Below, piece after piece: positions 23,157 through 31,197 of a DNA stretch of 40,327 nt. The notes under the pieces are model-generated. The model was not told the origin of the DNA and did no database searches. It saw only the letters and a program-made list of their open reading frames with translations. The stretch is from Alphaproteobacteria bacterium 65-37 (GTDB lineage Bacteria > Pseudomonadota > Alphaproteobacteria > Reyranellales > Reyranellaceae). The stretch's first letter is position 1; each line of letters begins with the position of its first letter. The stretch lies in the NCBI GenBank assembly GCA_001897995.1, contig MKRV01000047.1, positions 1 through 40,327 on the forward strand. The letters run 5' to 3'. A program made the position numbers and the translations under genes.

Positions 23157-23227
23157 GGCACCCTCTACGCTGACATCAACAAACGAATATGGCGCGACAG
23201 CGGCGCCGCTCCCGAATCAGCTCGGCA

Positions 23228-23590
23228 TCAGTTCGGCGCAACCAGCGGTGTCGGCGTCGACAAGGTGCCGTTGCGCGCCTTCATGATGAACCCTTCCGCG
23301 CGGCGCTGCGTGTCTCGCTCGATCGCCGCGGCGACCCTGGGGTCATAGGCCGGGTCGCTGACCGCAATCAGCGCATCGGTCTCGGCCTGGCAGTTGAGGC
23401 TGATGGTGCGGGCGAGGTCAACCGCGCTGCCACCGCTGCTGCCCTGGGCGGCGGCATTCTTGACGAGGCAGGCGTCGCGCTCGGCGTAACGGTCATCGAT
23501 ACGGCTGGCACGCCGCGGGTCCGAATAGTGCGCCCAGGCCGAACAGCCGGCCAGCGACAATGACATCAGGACAATCAGGGGACGGCGCAT
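23228..23590 (-). CDS. small lipoprotein of unknown function
   Basis: Predicted 120-residue lipoprotein. The signal MRRPLIVLMSLSLAGC ends in a clear lipobox, with C16 as the lipidated residue followed by SAW (no aspartate at +2, so outer-membrane sorting is likely). The mature part is polar and helical, with two further cysteines (DACLVKN, LNCQAETD) that may pair. The sequence ends TPTPLVAPN. No family is recognised. An ATG at 23590 is preferred over the adjacent TTG. Upstream, 23594-23809 holds no gene I can support. Confidence 0.75.
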   Translation of the reverse strand: MRRPLIVLMSLSLAGCSAWAHYSDPRRASRIDDRYAERDACLVKNAAAQGSSGGSAVDLARTISLNCQAETDALIAVSDPAYDPRVAAAIERDTQRRAEGFIMKARNGTLSTPTPLVAPN

Positions 23591-23797
23591 CAAGGGGCTC
23601 GATTCCTGCAGGTGACGGGCGACAAGGCAGACGTCAGGGGTCAGCCCCGGTGTGATTTCACGGAGGGGATTTTACGCGCTTCGCCCGAGCCTACTCAAGC
23701 AGACCGTAGCGGCCGTCAATCGATGCGATTCCGCTGCCCAGCCGCGGCCGTGGCGGCTGGCGGTGTCGATCGATATGGCTATCGAGGCAGTGATACG

Positions 23798-23803
23798 TAC
23801 AAT
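23798..23803 (+). promoter_or_regulatory. -10-like TACAAT placed for a leaderless start
   Basis: TACAAT ends six bases before the ATG at 23810, with no Shine-Dalgarno sequence between. The predicted transcript start falls on the start codon. The same arrangement is seen before the genes at 7939, 8819 and 9107. Confidence 0.4.
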
Positions 23804-23809
23804 TTGCCG

Positions 23810-24472
23810 ATGAGAGACGCTTCGGGGCCGCATCTGTCGCTGTGGAAGCAGGCGCTCGGCGTCGTGCCCGAGTCGGTCTGGGAGCGAAAGGACCTGCAGA
23901 CGCTCGTCCTGGCCGACAACGGGCTGACCGACCTTTCCGATCGAATCGGCGATCTGCGCCATCTGCGCATGCTCGATCTCGGTCACAATCGGCTTCGTCG
24001 AGTGCCCGACAGTATCGGCGACCTCGAGGGCCTGACCGATTTTCTGTACCTGCACGACAATGAATTGACGGCTCTTCCGGCGTCGCTGATGCGCCTGGAG
24101 CGTTTGCGTTACCTCAACATCAGCGAGAACGCGTTCGAGGTTCTGCCCGAGGCGGTGACGGGAATGATCGGTCTGATCGAACTGCGCGCCACCGACAATC
24201 GCCTGACGCGCCTTCCCTCCTCGATCGCTCGGTTGACCCGATTGCGCGAATTGCATGTCCGCAACAACCAGCTCGGCACGCTGCCGGAGGCGATAGGGTC
24301 GCTGCCGGAGCTGCGTCAGATCGATCTCAGAGGAAATCCGGTCACCAGCCTGCCGGAAAGCCTGTTGAACTCCCCCCGTCTGGAAAAGCTCGATCTCCGC
24401 TGGGTCACCACCCTGACCCCGCCCGACTGGCTGGCCGAGCTCGAAGCCAGGGGCTGCGTCGTCTACTTCTGA
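23810..24472 (+). CDS. leucine-rich repeat protein
   Basis: Predicted 220-residue protein made almost wholly of leucine-rich repeats from L29 to about residue 200. About seven 23-residue units follow the pattern LxxLxLxxNxLxxLPxxIxxL, for example LRMLDLGHNRLRRVPDSIGD. The third unit has one extra residue. A C-terminal cap ends GCVVYF. There is no signal peptide or other domain. The plain bacterial LRR class forms curved solenoids for protein binding; plant-type, Shoc2-like consensus repeats such as these occur in many soil bacteria. The partner is unknown. It ends 31 bases before the convergent RidA gene. Confidence 0.88.
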   Translation: MRDASGPHLSLWKQALGVVPESVWERKDLQTLVLADNGLTDLSDRIGDLRHLRMLDLGHNRLRRVPDSIGDLEGLTDFLYLHDNELTALPASLMRLERLRYLNISENAFEVLPEAVTGMIGLIELRATDNRLTRLPSSIARLTRLRELHVRNNQLGTLPEAIGSLPELRQIDLRGNPVTSLPESLLNSPRLEKLDLRWVTTLTPPDWLAELEARGCVVYF

Positions 24473-24503
24473 CGGGCGCGAGCGCCCAGGATCAGGGCCC
24501 GCA

Positions 24504-25022
24504 TCAGGGCCGCACGGCCGTCACCTCGATCTCGACCAGCCAGCCGGGATTGACCAGGCCGGCGACCTGCATCACCGAGCGGGCCGGCAGATTGGGCTGC
24601 TCGGCCGTGCCGAAGAACTGCTTGTAGCCGTCCATGAAGCCAGCGAAGTCCATGCCACTCTTGGTGGGATCGCCGACCAGGAAGACCTGCATCTTCACGA
24701 CGTCGCCCATCGACAGGTTCATGCTCTTCAAGGCGCGTTCGATGGCCTTCAGCACGCTGACGGTTTGCGCCTTGGTGTCGCCGAACGCCGCGACGCTGTT
24801 CCGGGGCGCCTTGTCGTCGACCACCGACGGCACCTGACCGCTGACATAGACCGTGGTCTTGCCAGCGGGGACTTCGACGGCGAGTGCAATCGGAAAATCC
24901 GAGTTGGGTATCTTGTGGCGCACCACGTTCTGCGCCAGCGCCGGCGCGGCCGCCGCACCGGCCAAAGTGGCGACCAGTGCCGCGCCCAGGAAAGCCGTCC
25001 GGATCGTCGATCGTTCGAGCAT
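24504..25022 (-). CDS. exported RidA-family imine/enamine deaminase
   Basis: Predicted 172-residue RidA (YjgF/YER057c/UK114) protein with an N-terminal signal peptide (about 1-30, cut ALA-Q), so it should act in the periplasm. Typical RidA proteins are about 130 residues and cytoplasmic. The catalytic arginine is kept at R148 (LPARSVMQVAGL), with the following VEIE (163-166). It should hydrolyse reactive imines or enamines to ketones and ammonia. The ATG at 25022 has GGAGGAGGA upstream. It is the third gene after a Tat-exported amine oxidase and a cytochrome c, which would produce exactly such imines. Confidence 0.92.
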   Translation of the reverse strand: MLERSTIRTAFLGAALVATLAGAAAAPALAQNVVRHKIPNSDFPIALAVEVPAGKTTVYVSGQVPSVVDDKAPRNSVAAFGDTKAQTVSVLKAIERALKSMNLSMGDVVKMQVFLVGDPTKSGMDFAGFMDGYKQFFGTAEQPNLPARSVMQVAGLVNPGWLVEIEVTAVRP

Positions 25023-25081
25023 GGCAGTCCTCCTCCCTCGCCTCGTTCCCTGGACGGGCCAAGGAACCGGCATCCGTTACG

Positions 25082-25477
25082 TCATCGTGCGGCTTTTACA
25101 TCGCCCGCGCTGACGTTGTCCCGGTAGTTGTTGCCGAAGTGGCTGCGCACATAGTTGACGACGGCAGCGACCTGCTCGTCGTCGAGATACAGGCCGAAGC
25201 CCGGCATGCCGCGCAGGCCGTTCAGCACGACGAACACGGGATAGCCATTGGCCTCGAGCTTCTCGTTCCTGGCCAGCGCCGGAAATTTACCGGCGCCGAC
25301 CGCGCCCTTGGCATCGGGCATGTGGCATCCCTGGCAGATGCTGCGATAGAGCACCTCGCCGTTCTTCGGCACGAAGCGCTGGTTGCTGGAGAACGTGCCG
25401 TCGGCCGACTGCGCCGCAGCGCCGGTGGCGACGAGCATCGCCAGCAGGAGCGACGTGGATGGAACGAAGCTCGACAT
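25082..25477 (-). CDS. exported class I c-type cytochrome
   Basis: Predicted 131-residue monoheme cytochrome c. The signal peptide covers about 1-22 (cut AAA-Q). Heme attaches at C48-x-x-C51-H52 (SICQGCHMPDAKG). M91 in GLRGMPGFG is the likely axial ligand. The helix VAAVVNYVRSHFGNNY closes the fold. It should carry electrons in the periplasm. The gene lies 20 bases after the flavin amine oxidase and 59 bases before ridA on the same strand, so it is probably the electron acceptor of that oxidase. The ATG at 25477 has AGGAGGG upstream. Confidence 0.93.
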   Translation of the reverse strand: MSSFVPSTSLLLAMLVATGAAAQSADGTFSSNQRFVPKNGEVLYRSICQGCHMPDAKGAVGAGKFPALARNEKLEANGYPVFVVLNGLRGMPGFGLYLDDEQVAAVVNYVRSHFGNNYRDNVSAGDVKAAR

Positions 25478-25497
25478 GGTCGCGACCCTCCTGATCC

Positions 25498-27096
25498 CTA
25501 GCGGCTGGCCACGACGCGCTGATGCAGGCGCGAGATCGTATCCAGCGCCGACAGCACCGCACCTTCCTGCCAGGCCGGCAGGTACGACGCATGCTCGCCG
25601 GCCAGCGCAATGCGGCCGTCGATCTGGCAGAGGTTCTTGTAGTGCGCCTTGCGGGTTTCCTCGCTCCACAGCCCGTAGCAGCCCTGGACGCCCGGCACGC
25701 GATGCCAGCCGACGGCGATGCCGTTCTCGAACTCGGCCTCGTACTGCGGATGGATCTCGGCCCCCCAGGCCACCGCCCTCTTCACGCGCTCCGCCGGCGG
25801 CAACGCGGTGAGCTCGTAGGCATAGGGTCCGAAGGTATAGGCGCCCAGCAGCACCGCCTTGCCGGCATCGCTATAGCCGGTGTTGGGATAGCCGATCAGC
25901 GAGATCGGCAGGTCGGTATAGCTGATGCCGCCATAGATCGCGTCGTCCTGTTCCCAGAAGCGCCGCTTGAACTGCAGCCCGATCTTGCACGACGCGTCGT
26001 AGGGCACGGCACTGATGGCGCTGGCCATCTCGTTGCCGACATTGATGTCGATCTGACTTAGAATCGACAGCGGGATGGTGCAGATGCACCAGTCGGCGCT
26101 GGCCGTGCGGACGTCGCCGCCCGACTTGCTGTTCTGATAGGTAACGGTAACGCGCTGGGCGTCCTGCTTGATCGACGTCACCTTGGCGTCGAGCTGGACC
26201 AGCCCTTGCAGCTCGCGCGCCAACGCCTTGGCGATCATGTCCATGCCGCCCACCGGCTGGAACAGGGTCGTGTGAAATTCGTAGATATTGCCGGTCGCGA
26301 GGTGGCGCCACAGGCCCGACTTCAGCAGGTCGCCAAGCCCCACCGGCTGAGAGACGGTCGGCGCGCCGGCGAGACCGCCGCCGGGATCGCGCTCGTAGCC
26401 GCGTCGATCGCTGGTGAAGCCGTTGGCGGCATAGGTGTAGTCCCTGTTCAACGCGCCCCAGCGGCGGAGCGCTGCCAGGAGAATCTCCTTGTCCTCCTGG
26501 GTCACCATCTCATCGAGCTTGTTCTGGCTGACGGCCTTGCCCAGCAGCTCGGCGACGTGACCATTGAAGTCCGACAGCACGTGACGCAGGCGCTGCGGCT
26601 TGCCGGCGAAGGCGCGGTGGCTGTGCAGGTAGGCGTTGTAGTTGACCTGCACGAACGGCTCCAGCGCGACCCCGAAGCGCTTGCAGTAGTCGAGCATCGC
26701 GTGGTGGTGATAGGGAATCCGCCAGGGGCCGGGATTGAGGTAGAGGCCCTTGTCGAACGCACACTGCTGCTCGAAGCCGCCCAGCTCGGTGTAGCGATCG
26801 CCGCCGCGCAGGGTCCAGCAGCGCCCGCCGATGCGATCGGCATATTCGAGGAGCTGGACCTTGTAGCCGGCCTTGCGGAGTTCCAGCGCCGCCACCAGAC
26901 CGGCCAGGCCGGCCCCCAGGATCAGGACCGAGGCGCCCTTGGGATCGCCCTCCAGCTTGATCGGCCCGCTATAAGGGGACTCGGCGGCAACGCCGAGGCT
27001 GGTCATCGCCTGGTACATCGCCGCGCTGCCGGCCACCGTGCCGATCAACTTCAGCAGGTCGCGTCGGCTGGTGCCGTGCTGCTCGCTATCGGACAT
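25498..27096 (-). CDS. Tat-exported FAD-dependent amine oxidase/dehydrogenase
   Basis: Predicted 532-residue flavoprotein of the monoamine oxidase/L-amino acid oxidase family. The N-terminus has a twin-arginine signal (TSRRDLLKLIGTVAG, residues 10-24), so the folded flavoprotein is exported. The FAD Rossmann motif is VLILGAGLAG (57-66), followed by the acidic E84 and RIGGRCWT (88-95). Late motifs YGLWSEETR and IALAGEHASYLPAWQEGAVL (FAD and substrate-side) match the family. It should oxidise an amine or amino acid to an imine. The adjacent cytochrome c suggests it works as a dehydrogenase rather than an oxygen-using oxidase, as in NicA2 with CycN. The ATG at 27096 follows GGGAGCGAGGGG. Confidence 0.92.
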   Translation of the reverse strand: MSDSEQHGTSRRDLLKLIGTVAGSAAMYQAMTSLGVAAESPYSGPIKLEGDPKGASVLILGAGLAGLVAALELRKAGYKVQLLEYADRIGGRCWTLRGGDRYTELGGFEQQCAFDKGLYLNPGPWRIPYHHHAMLDYCKRFGVALEPFVQVNYNAYLHSHRAFAGKPQRLRHVLSDFNGHVAELLGKAVSQNKLDEMVTQEDKEILLAALRRWGALNRDYTYAANGFTSDRRGYERDPGGGLAGAPTVSQPVGLGDLLKSGLWRHLATGNIYEFHTTLFQPVGGMDMIAKALARELQGLVQLDAKVTSIKQDAQRVTVTYQNSKSGGDVRTASADWCICTIPLSILSQIDINVGNEMASAISAVPYDASCKIGLQFKRRFWEQDDAIYGGISYTDLPISLIGYPNTGYSDAGKAVLLGAYTFGPYAYELTALPPAERVKRAVAWGAEIHPQYEAEFENGIAVGWHRVPGVQGCYGLWSEETRKAHYKNLCQIDGRIALAGEHASYLPAWQEGAVLSALDTISRLHQRVVASR

Positions 27097-27338
27097 GCCC
27101 CTCGCTCCCTCTTTTTTCATTTGTCGTCGTCGGAGAAGACACCGGCAATCATGAGCCGCCGAGCACGGAGAAGCGACGGACAAAAGCACCGTTGCAGGCC
27201 GTGTGAAGCGCTCCCGAAACCGTAACACCAGGCCGCTATCCATTAACCGCTTGGACCTTCGCAACGTCCCGTCGCAGACTGGCGGACGATCGCGTCATCA
27301 GGTTGCCGGCAAGCGTATTGCCAATGGGAGGTCCATCC

Positions 27339-29246
27339 GTGACCACTGCCCCCATCAACACCGGCCATCGGTCGGATTCTTTTCCCGTCGCGATCGCCAT
27401 TGGCGCCATCGGTGTCGTCTACGGCGACATCGGCACCAGCCCCCTCTATGCGTTCAAGGAAGCGGCCAGGGCCGCCGCGCACGGCGGGACCATCGCCCCA
27501 GCTCAGGTGCTCGGCGTCGTATCGTTGATCCTGTGGGCGTTGATCCTGATCATCTCGCTCAAATACGCGCTGTTGATCCTGCGGGCTGACAATCGCGGCG
27601 AAGGCGGCATCGTTGCCTTGCTGGCGCTGCTGTCGGCGCGCAATGCCCAACCGGGCACCTGGCGGGCGCAGCTGCTGATCGTGGGCCTGATCGGTGCCGC
27701 ACTGCTCTACGGCGATGGCGCCATCACGCCCGCCATCTCGGTGCTCTCGGCGATCGAAGGGCTCAAGGTCGACGCGCCCTCGCTGGCGCCCGCCGTGGTG
27801 CCGATCACGATCGTCATCCTCCTCGTCCTGTTCTTCATGCAGAAGAAGGGGACTGGCTTCATGGGCCGGATCTTCGGGCCGGTGATGCTCGTCTGGTTCC
27901 TGGTGCTGGCGCTGCTCGGCATCCACGGCATCCTGATGGCCCCCGAGATCCTGGCGGCGCTCAGCCCGACCTGCGCGCTCGACATGCTGCTGCACGGCGA
28001 TTTCCACATCAGCTTCGCTATCCTGGGCGCGACGTTCCTCGCGGTGACCGGCGGCGAAGCGATGTATGCCGACATGGGCCATTTCGGGCGCTTCCCGATA
28101 AGGCTCGCCTGGTTTGCGGTCTGCCTGCCGGCCTTGGTGCTCAACTATTTCGGCCAGGGCGCGCTCCTGATCGCCGATCCCAGCGCCGTCGACAATCCGT
28201 TCTTCCAACTGTCGCCGGACTGGGCCCACTACCCGCTGGTCGCGCTGTCCGCCGTGGCCACCGTCATCGCCTCGCAGGCGATCATCTCGGGCGTGTACTC
28301 GCTGACCCAGCAGGCGATCCAGCTCGGTTTCCTGCCGCGCATGCATATCCGCCACACCACCAGCGACGCGATCGGCCAGATCTACGTGCCGTTGGTGAAC
28401 TGGCTGCTGGCCGCCGCGACCTTGGGCGCCGTGCTGGGCTTCGGCACTTCCGACGCCCTGGCCGGCGCCTACGGCATCGCCGTCTCCCTGCTGATGGTCA
28501 TCACGACCTTCCTGGCCGCGCTGGTCGCCCTCAAATGGGGATACTCGCCGTTCATCGTCGTCGCGGTGAACGGCTTCTTCTTCCTGATCGACGCCACGTT
28601 CTTCGCGGCGAACGTACCCAAGCTGTCCGACGGCGGCTGGTTCCCGCTCCTGCTCGCGGGCGCCGTCGCCTTCCTGATGCTGACCTGGCGCGATGGCGTG
28701 CGGCTGGTCGAGCGAGCCCGCGCGAAGCTGCGTCAGCCCGAGGAAGATCTGATCGAAACCGCCCTGACCAAGTGCCATGCCCGGTTGCCCGGCACGACCA
28801 TCTTCCTGGCATCGGCGCCGCGCGGCGTGCCGTTGGCGCTCACCCAGTTCGTCAAGCACAACCATGTGCTGCACGAGCGTGTGCTGCTGGTCACCGTGCA
28901 GATCGAAGAACAGCCGCGTGTCCCCGAGGAGCTGCGGGCCGATGTCAGCGAACTCCTCCCGGGCATCACCCGTGTCCTCCTGCATTACGGCTTCATGCAG
29001 TACCCCACCATCTATGAAGGGCTGAAGCTTGCCTGCCGCCAGGGCAAGCTGCCGGGAATCGATCTCTCGAACGTCACCTACTATATCGGCCGCGAGACGA
29101 TCATTCCCCGCGAGGACGTCCCGGGCATGTGGGTGTGGCGCGAATCACTGTTCGCCTTCCTGCAGCGCAACGCCGAGCGATCCGCGGCCTTCTTCGGCGT
29201 ACCCACCACCCAGGTCGTGGAGTTCGGGACGGAAATCGAGATCTAG
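27339..29246 (+). CDS. kup: Kup-family potassium uptake protein
   Basis: Predicted 635-residue inner-membrane K+/H+ symporter, the usual Kup length. The N-terminal signature is IGVVYGDIGTSPLYAFKEA. Twelve hydrophobic helices follow to about residue 450 (for example ALLYGDGAITPAISVL, GGEAMYADMGHFG), then a cytoplasmic C-terminal domain ending TQVVEFGTEIEI. I chose the GTG at 27339 because GGGAGG lies seven bases upstream; an ATG at 27324 would overlap that site. It is a single-gene unit, divergent from the amine oxidase across a 242-base gap with nothing else recognisable. It overlaps the end of the convergent AraC-type gene by four bases. Confidence 0.96.
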   Translation: MTTAPINTGHRSDSFPVAIAIGAIGVVYGDIGTSPLYAFKEAARAAAHGGTIAPAQVLGVVSLILWALILIISLKYALLILRADNRGEGGIVALLALLSARNAQPGTWRAQLLIVGLIGAALLYGDGAITPAISVLSAIEGLKVDAPSLAPAVVPITIVILLVLFFMQKKGTGFMGRIFGPVMLVWFLVLALLGIHGILMAPEILAALSPTCALDMLLHGDFHISFAILGATFLAVTGGEAMYADMGHFGRFPIRLAWFAVCLPALVLNYFGQGALLIADPSAVDNPFFQLSPDWAHYPLVALSAVATVIASQAIISGVYSLTQQAIQLGFLPRMHIRHTTSDAIGQIYVPLVNWLLAAATLGAVLGFGTSDALAGAYGIAVSLLMVITTFLAALVALKWGYSPFIVVAVNGFFFLIDATFFAANVPKLSDGGWFPLLLAGAVAFLMLTWRDGVRLVERARAKLRQPEEDLIETALTKCHARLPGTTIFLASAPRGVPLALTQFVKHNHVLHERVLLVTVQIEEQPRVPEELRADVSELLPGITRVLLHYGFMQYPTIYEGLKLACRQGKLPGIDLSNVTYYIGRETIIPREDVPGMWVWRESLFAFLQRNAERSAAFFGVPTTQVVEFGTEIEI

Positions 29247-30265
29247 GTCTCACGTCTCGACGACTGGTGGGCCTGGGTATCGCGTCGCCAGGCCGTCGGC
29301 GTGGTGTCGAAGCGATCGCGGAACCAGCGGGAGAAGGCGCTGAGCGAAGAGAAGCCCGCCATGTCGGCCAGCGTGCTGAGCTTCCTCTCCGGATTCGGCA
29401 GCGCGCGGGACACGACCTCGGTGCGAACCGCCTCCACGATGCCGGAGAAAGTCTGATCCTCTTCGGCGAGCCTGCGATGGAGCATCCGGCGATTGAGGTT
29501 CAACTGTCCGGCCACCAGCTCGACCGTGCAGCAACCCGTCCCCAGTTGCAGCGAAACTAGTTCACGCACCTTGTCGGACGTTCCGACATTGGGACGCGCC
29601 AGCAGCGAGTCGAGATGCTGGCGCACATAACGCGCCAGCGCAGGGTCCGCCGTCGGAATGGCCCGGTCGAGGTCGCGCGTTGCACACACGATGCCGTTGA
29701 ACTCGTGGCCGAACTCGATCTTGTCCCCGAACAGGCGGCGGTAGGTCTCTCGGCGTCGCGGCGCCGCATGGGAGAAGCAGACCAGCGGCTTCCAGTGCGG
29801 CCCGATCAACGACCGCACCACGCGATAGAACACACCGACTGTCAGCTCCGTGCCCTGGCGGAGGGGAACCGGTTTGGGAACACGGATTTCCGTGATCATG
29901 ACGGCAGTCCCGTCCTGCTCTTCGAGTCGCAGATGGAGTGACTCGTTGTGAAGCGGGATGTAGCGCATCAGCGAGGTCACGGCGTCGCGCACCGTGGCCT
30001 CCTCCCGCACCAGCAGGCCGATGGGCCCCAGGACCGACAAGGTCCGGGTTTCCGCGAGTCGCAGGCCAAAATCCTCGACTTTGGCTTCCCGCGCCGAGTT
30101 CTCCAGGAGCCGGCGGAGTGCCGCAGCCGACACCTTTACATCCGGGCTGTCCAGGCATCGTCGATCGATTCCGGCGTCCCTGATCATGCGCATCGGATCG
30201 AGCCCGACCGATCGGGCGATCTCCGGATAGGAGGTGAGGCAGGCGCTGCGAATAAGGTTGGTCAC
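29243..30265 (-). CDS. AraC-family regulator with OruR/ArgR-like N-terminal domain
   Basis: Predicted 340-residue regulator. The N-terminal 200 residues match the arabinose-binding-like domain of OruR-type AraC proteins (ACLTSYPEIARSVGLDP, then LLENSAREAKVEDFGLRLAE, SHAAPRRRETYRRLFG). The C-terminal double helix-turn-helix spans about 230-330 (VELVAGQLNLNRRMLHRRLA, then LADMAGFSSLSAFSRWFRDR). The start is GTG at 30265. It is divergent from the TauD-headed operon across 93 bases holding two TGTCAAA direct repeats 21 bases apart. It very likely activates that operon in response to a substrate or intermediate; the ligand is unknown. Confidence 0.93.
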   Translation of the reverse strand: MTNLIRSACLTSYPEIARSVGLDPMRMIRDAGIDRRCLDSPDVKVSAAALRRLLENSAREAKVEDFGLRLAETRTLSVLGPIGLLVREEATVRDAVTSLMRYIPLHNESLHLRLEEQDGTAVMITEIRVPKPVPLRQGTELTVGVFYRVVRSLIGPHWKPLVCFSHAAPRRRETYRRLFGDKIEFGHEFNGIVCATRDLDRAIPTADPALARYVRQHLDSLLARPNVGTSDKVRELVSLQLGTGCCTVELVAGQLNLNRRMLHRRLAEEDQTFSGIVEAVRTEVVSRALPNPERKLSTLADMAGFSSLSAFSRWFRDRFDTTPTAWRRDTQAHQSSRRET

Positions 30266-30281
30266 GGTGTCCGGCCCGAAC

Positions 30282-30320
30282 TGTCAAATCCATGTCCCCG
30301 AATGTCAAACGGCATGCCCC
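30282..30320. promoter_or_regulatory. putative AraC-type operator: two direct repeats at 21-bp spacing
   Basis: TGTCAAA at 30282-30288 and again at 30303-30309, each followed seven bases later by CCCC (30296-30299 and 30317-30320). The repeat period is 21 bases, two helical turns. AraC-family dimers often bind half-sites in direct repeat at this spacing. The site sits between the divergent AraC-type gene and the TauD-headed operon. Confidence 0.6.
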
Positions 30321-30358
30321 GCCTCCCGCTACGCTCGGGAAAATCAAGGGAGGGGCCG

Positions 30359-31195
30359 ATGGCCTATCAGTCGATCGACGTCAGGAAGCTCACGCCCACG
30401 ATCGGTGCCGAGATCTTCGGCGTCGACCTGTCCACGCCGCTGGGCAACCAGCAGTTCGACGAGGTCCATCAGGCCTTGATGGACAACCTCGTGATCTTCT
30501 TCCGCGACCAGCAGATGAGCATCGAGCAGCACAAGGAATTCGGCCGGCGCTTCGGACGCCTGCACGTGCATCCCAATGCGCCGATCGGGCTGCCGGAGCA
30601 TCGCGAGATCCTGGTGATCAAGGCCGACGAGACCTCCAAGCGCGTGGCCGGCGAGGAATGGCACAGCGACGTGTCGTGCGACGCCGAGCCGCCGATGGGC
30701 TCGATCCTGCATCTCACGGAGGTTCCGCCCGACGGCGGCGGCGACACGCTGTTCGCCAACATGTATCGCGCCTACGAGACGCTGTCGGAACCGATGCGCA
30801 GGATGCTGACCGGTCTGACAGCGATCCACGACAGCGCCAAGGCCCATGGCTACCGCGCGAAGGCGACCGACCGCGCCGACCTTGCCTTTCCGTCGACCGA
30901 GCATCCGATCGTCCGCACCCATCCCGAGACCGGCCGCCAGGCCCTCTATGTCAGCCGCGGCTTCACCAGCCGCATCCCGCAGTTGCGCAGAAACGAGAGC
31001 GACGCGCTGCTCGACATGCTTTATCGCCACATCGAGACGCCCGAGTTGCAGTGCCGGTTCCAGTGGAAGCCGAATTCCGTCGCCTTCTGGGACAATCGCG
31101 CCACCCAGCATCATGCGATGTTCGATTACTTCCCGCACCGTCGCTACGGCCACCGCGTGACCATCTGCGGCGACAAGCCCTTCTACCGGGGCTGA
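30359..31195 (+). CDS. TauD/TfdA family 2-oxoglutarate, Fe(II)-dependent dioxygenase
   Basis: Predicted 278-residue cytoplasmic oxygenase. Iron ligands are H102 and D104 (EEWHSDVSC) and H251 (RATQHHAMFDY), with R266 as the likely 2-oxoglutarate anchor. N-terminal TIGAEIFGVDL and later TLFANMYRAYE are family features. It would hydroxylate a small substrate, which in this family often leads to cleavage of a C-S, C-O or C-N bond. The ATG at 30359 follows AAGGGAGGGG. It is the first gene of a tight operon: the Bug receptor begins two bases after its stop. The substrate is unknown. Confidence 0.94.
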   Translation: MAYQSIDVRKLTPTIGAEIFGVDLSTPLGNQQFDEVHQALMDNLVIFFRDQQMSIEQHKEFGRRFGRLHVHPNAPIGLPEHREILVIKADETSKRVAGEEWHSDVSCDAEPPMGSILHLTEVPPDGGGDTLFANMYRAYETLSEPMRRMLTGLTAIHDSAKAHGYRAKATDRADLAFPSTEHPIVRTHPETGRQALYVSRGFTSRIPQLRRNESDALLDMLYRHIETPELQCRFQWKPNSVAFWDNRATQHHAMFDYFPHRRYGHRVTICGDKPFYRG

Positions 31196-31197
31196 CC

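Noticed and set aside
27243..28985. A 580-codon minus-strand frame opposite kup
   Set aside because: It is low-complexity and charged (repeated Gln, His, Arg, Asp) with no recognisable motif, while the plus strand encodes an unmistakable Kup protein.
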